Origin: a virus
DNA: 26,857 nt
Virus record (IMG/VR): IMGVR_UViG_3300046820_001604
Span: 1-26,857 of that record
Reading direction: 5' to 3' (one strand)
Shown here: in pieces, positions 25,286 through 26,857 of the stretch
Position numbering within the stretch: the first letter of the stretch is position 1
Layout: every line of letters begins with the position of its first letter
Made by a program: the position numbers and the translations under genes
Notes under the pieces: generated by a model
What the model was told of the DNA's origin: nothing
Database searches by the model: none
Seen by the model: the letters and a program-made list of their open reading frames with translations, nothing else

Positions 25286-25746
25286 TCAATATGTGTCCAT
25301 ATTTTATTATTTTTTATTTTACTTATTGTCATTTCAGAAACATTGAATATTTTTGAAATATCTTTTTGTAATATTCCACTTGATAATAATCTTTTTATTT
25401 CAATAACATCAACATCAGAAAGTTTAGAACCTGGATTATGAGAACCTTTTTGATTTCCATTATATGTTCTTCCTTTATTTGCTTTATCTTCCATATTTTG
25501 TTTATGAGAGCCTAAAAATAAATGTTCTGGATTTACACAAGATGGGTTGTCGCATTTATGACATACACATAAACCATTTTCTATATTTCCAAAATGAAGT
25601 TCATAAGATAAACGATGTGCTCTAAAATCTTTATTGTTGTATGAAAAAACACCATAACCATCTCTTGATTTTCCAGTAATCCATTCCCAACATCCATTTT
25701 CAATCTTATTTACTTTACTAAAAAATCGCTCTTCTAATGTTTTCAT
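25282..25746 (-). CDS. HNH endonuclease with C-terminal helix-turn-helix tail
   Basis: This 154-aa protein is a freestanding HNH nuclease of the HNH_3 type. Residues 14-52 carry NGCWEWITGKSRDGYG and FRAHRLSYELHFG. The zinc/active-site region is CVCHKCDNPSCVNPEHLFLG (60-79), with Cys62, Cys65, Cys70, His63 and His75 as candidate metal or catalytic residues. KQNMEDKANKGR follows. A tail (about 106-150), SKLSDVDVIEIKRLLSSGIL then DISKIFNVSEMTISKI, looks like a DNA-binding helix-turn-helix as in homing enzymes. It overlaps both neighbours by ATGA and has AGGA upstream. It may be a homing element or a terminase helper, as some HNH proteins beside terminase are. Confidence 0.88.
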   Translation of the reverse strand: MKTLEERFFSKVNKIENGCWEWITGKSRDGYGVFSYNNKDFRAHRLSYELHFGNIENGLCVCHKCDNPSCVNPEHLFLGSHKQNMEDKANKGRTYNGNQKGSHNPGSKLSDVDVIEIKRLLSSGILQKDISKIFNVSEMTISKIKNNKIWTHIE

Positions 25747-26114
25747 TCAATCATTCCTAAATATTTTTGTATTAGCATTATACCTTCTTGGGCATCTCTA
25801 ACAACTACAAAAAGAGGCCATTTTGAGGTATTTTTCATAATAATATCTTTCCATTCTTGTTGTTGCTTTGAAAGTGTTCCTTTTTCGCTTTTTACTTCAA
25901 TATATAAGCAAGAATAGATACTATTATCGATTGGAACTACTAAATCCCATACACCACTTTTCATACCAAGTTTTTGAAGCCATTTTATTATTCCAAATCC
26001 TGTTCCAAAAAAAGAGTTGGGTGGGTGGTATATACATTTCAATACTTCATAATCTTCTTCATTAGCTCTAACCCAATCCATAATAGCAATATGGATTTCT
26101 GCTTCTTTTTTCAT
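25743..26114 (-). CDS. VRR-NUC domain nuclease
   Basis: This 123-aa protein is a compact VRR-NUC (PD-D/ExK) nuclease. Visible motifs are KEAEIHIAI at the N-terminus, HPPN (30-33), KLGMKSGVWDLVVP with Asp57, LYIEVKSEKGTLS with Glu73 and Lys75, and the trailing Gln run at 84-86. Standalone phage VRR-NUC proteins are thought to process branched DNA, such as Holliday junctions, before packaging; that role is inferred. It heads the operon VRR-NUC, HNH, unknown, unknown. The ATG lies only four bases beyond the promoter-like motif and has no Shine-Dalgarno, suggesting a leaderless or near-leaderless start. Confidence 0.9.
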   Translation of the reverse strand: MKKEAEIHIAIMDWVRANEEDYEVLKCIYHPPNSFFGTGFGIIKWLQKLGMKSGVWDLVVPIDNSIYSCLYIEVKSEKGTLSKQQQEWKDIIMKNTSKWPLFVVVRDAQEGIMLIQKYLGMIE

Positions 26115-26118
26115 AACA

Positions 26119-26128
26119 TATTTTATCG
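26119..26128 (-). promoter_or_regulatory. Promoter-like motif CGATAAAATA before the nuclease block
   Basis: It lies directly after the terminator at 26131-26160 and just four bases before the VRR-NUC ATG. Used as a -10 element, transcription would begin about at the ATG. The run reads CGATAAAATATGTTATG, so an extra out-of-frame ATG overlaps its end. Confidence 0.65.
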
Positions 26129-26130
26129 CT

Positions 26131-26160
26131 AAAAAAACCCTCCTTTTTAGGGGAGGGTTT
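26131..26160 (-). terminator. Intrinsic terminator after the 147-aa gene
   Basis: On the minus strand AAACCCTCC (26152-26160) pairs with GGAGGGTTT (26135-26143) around an eight-base loop, followed by T residues. It ends the gene at 26166-26609 and is followed at once by the next promoter-like motif. Confidence 0.9.
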
Positions 26161-26165
26161 GTATT

Positions 26166-26609
26166 TTATTTTCCGTAGATATCTTTTAGTTTTTGGATTT
26201 CATCAAGTCGATGAGAGTGTTTTGTCCAGGATGAAATCAATAAATCTACTTTATCTAAAATAAGTTTTTTTATTGCTTCTTTATGATTTTTATCATAATC
26301 AAACTTATCAAGATTATTCCAAATAAAAATACAAGTATCATCGCAAGGCCATAGTTGATTTATAGTAGGTTTTTTACTACCACAAACAAAATAATACATT
26401 TTGAACCCAGTCCATTTATTGTAAACACGGAACTTACATTTGGCAGGTTTTTTGAAAAATGGCGTTTGTAAGATTATTTCATTTGAAACATCTTCAAAAG
26501 CATTATCAAGAAACTTTTGATATCTTGTATATTCAAACATTACTTCTCCTGCGTCGTTCATCATAACGACCCTTTCTTTACCACCAACAACTTCAACTTT
26601 TTCAGTCAT
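26166..26609 (-). CDS. Unknown 147-aa protein with its own promoter and terminator
   Basis: This protein begins MTEKVEVVGGKERVVMMNDA. It looks mixed: beta strands in the first half (GEVMFEYTRYQKFLDN, KCKFRVYNKWTGFKMYYFVC) and a lysine-rich helix towards the end (KEAIKKLILDKVDLLISSW). Two cysteines flank the tryptophan-rich middle. I recognise no family. The frame is open up to an ATG at 26636, but the ATG at 26607-26609 has GGAG at 26618-26621 with eight-base spacing, so I prefer it. It is a single-gene unit driven by the sigma70-like promoter at 26651-26678 and ended at 26131-26160, so it is probably expressed early, before the motif-driven blocks. Confidence 0.75.
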   Translation of the reverse strand: MTEKVEVVGGKERVVMMNDAGEVMFEYTRYQKFLDNAFEDVSNEIILQTPFFKKPAKCKFRVYNKWTGFKMYYFVCGSKKPTINQLWPCDDTCIFIWNNLDKFDYDKNHKEAIKKLILDKVDLLISSWTKHSHRLDEIQKLKDIYGK

Positions 26610-26627
26610 TTCATTTTCTCCGTGTAA

Positions 26628-26644
26628 GTAGTTCATTCAACTAC
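26628..26644. promoter_or_regulatory. Perfect dyad GTAGTT-N5-AACTAC in the leader, possible operator
   Basis: Six-base arms flank five bases, placed just after the predicted start point of the promoter at 26651-26678 and before the ribosome site. It could be a repressor site or a small RNA hairpin. The arms are short, so chance is possible. Confidence 0.4.
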
Positions 26645-26650
26645 ATTACT

Positions 26651-26678
26651 ATTATACATACTTCTACATAGAAAGCAA
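26651..26678 (-). promoter_or_regulatory. Sigma70-like promoter TTGCTT-16-TATAAT
   Basis: The minus strand has TTGCTT (26673-26678), a 16-base spacer and a perfect TATAAT (26651-26656). The predicted start is near 26644. It drives the 147-aa gene. This is the only place in the window where I found a consensus host-type promoter, in contrast to the CGATAAAATA sites. Confidence 0.7.
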
Positions 26679-26703
26679 GCCTTCCTTCATAAAAAATGCG
26701 ATT

Positions 26704-26787
26704 ATTATTTGTTGGACAAAAGTTGATTATTTGTTGGACAAAATACTATTATTTGTTGGACAAAAATGTATTATTTGTTGGACAAAA
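26704..26787. repeat. Four iteron-like 18-bp direct repeats at exact 22-bp period
   Basis: ATTATTTGTTGGACAAAA occurs four times without a mismatch, starting at 26704, 26726, 26748 and 26770. The 4-bp spacers differ (GTTG, TACT, ATGT), so the 18-bp unit is what is conserved. Each unit contains the dyad TTTGT-TGG-ACAAA, which suits a dimeric protein. The period is two helical turns, so all sites face the same side. An A-rich stretch follows at 26784-26792. The block is upstream of the minus-strand promoter at 26651. Confidence 0.93.
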
Positions 26788-26807
26788 AAATAGACTGTCC
26801 AACAAAT
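26773..26807. repeat. 12-bp inverted repeat formed by the last iteron and a reversed copy
   Basis: ATTTGTTGGACA (26773-26784, inside the fourth repeat) is matched by TGTCCAACAAAT (26796-26807) around 11 bases. The reversed copy makes a fifth site in the opposite orientation, or a stem-loop. No T run follows on either strand, so it is not a standard terminator. Confidence 0.8.
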
Positions 26808-26857
26808 CCTATCCTAAATAATGGTTCATCTTTCTGTAAGATAATAAAGATAATAAG

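Noticed and set aside
26704-26787. CRISPR-like array
   Set aside because: The spacers are only 4 bp and the units 18 bp, so this is an iteron type array, not CRISPR.
26773-26807. Hairpin as a transcription terminator
   Set aside because: The stem is strong, but no T run follows on either strand, unlike the three accepted terminators.
26771-26857. Minus-strand open frame entering from the right edge (28 codons to a TAA inside the fourth iteron)
   Set aside because: It might be the end of an upstream gene, but it is short, low in complexity and cannot be supported without the sequence beyond the edge.
1-26857. tRNA genes, integrase or attachment sites, insertion sequences
   Set aside because: Intergenic space is too small and I saw no cloverleaf, integrase motif or transposase. 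Integration functions, if any, must lie outside the window.

Overview
This window is the structural and packaging half of a tailed double-stranded DNA phage or prophage, most likely a siphovirus. Every gene I can support is on the minus strand, so the genes are transcribed from right to left. The DNA is AT-rich: bases 5221-5280 are 11/60 G+C, whereas the capsid gene is clearly richer, 29/60 at 17881-17940. All chosen starts are ATG, and most have a recognisable Shine-Dalgarno (GAGG, AGGA or GGAG). That argues against a host lineage that ignores Shine-Dalgarno signals, such as Bacteroidota. I cannot name the host from the sequence.

Layout in transcription order (right to left):
- 26857-26620: a regulatory block with four 18-bp direct repeats at an exact 22-bp period, an inverted copy, and a sigma70-like promoter for an unknown 147-aa gene that ends at a terminator.
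- 26114-24815: VRR-NUC nuclease, HNH endonuclease and two small unknown genes, then a terminator.
- 24695-22997: small and large terminase.
- 22960-17858: HK97-type portal with an extra C-terminal domain, MuF-type head protein, prohead protease and major capsid protein, then a terminator.
- 17767-16906: head-tail connector and head-closure protein.
- 16901-10868: an unexpected cassette of about 6 kb with two small membrane proteins, a small unknown protein, two paralogous beta-rich proteins and two proteins with terminal Ig-like domains, one of them a highly repetitive 772-aa protein.
- 10868-7382: HK97 gp10-like protein, tail terminator, tail tube, tail assembly chaperones G and G-T (joined by a -1 frameshift) and a short tape measure.
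- 7382-241: a large tail-tip protein, a receptor-binding-like protein and a CHAP-type lysin.
- 230-1: the 5' part of an unknown gene.

The transcription architecture ties these blocks together. A 10-bp word, CGATAAAATA on the minus strand, occurs exactly at four gene-block boundaries, with a one-mismatch copy at a fifth (before small terminase) and a weaker copy before the lysin. Three of these sites lie immediately downstream of intrinsic terminators. I read them as terminator-promoter pairs that divide the virion genes into modules under a phage-specific or modified RNA polymerase. The two signals most worth follow-up are this promoter-like motif and the 22-bp-period repeats, whose design resembles the lambda replication origin. 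The left and right edges cut the phage, so lysogeny, replication and regulation genes are not visible.
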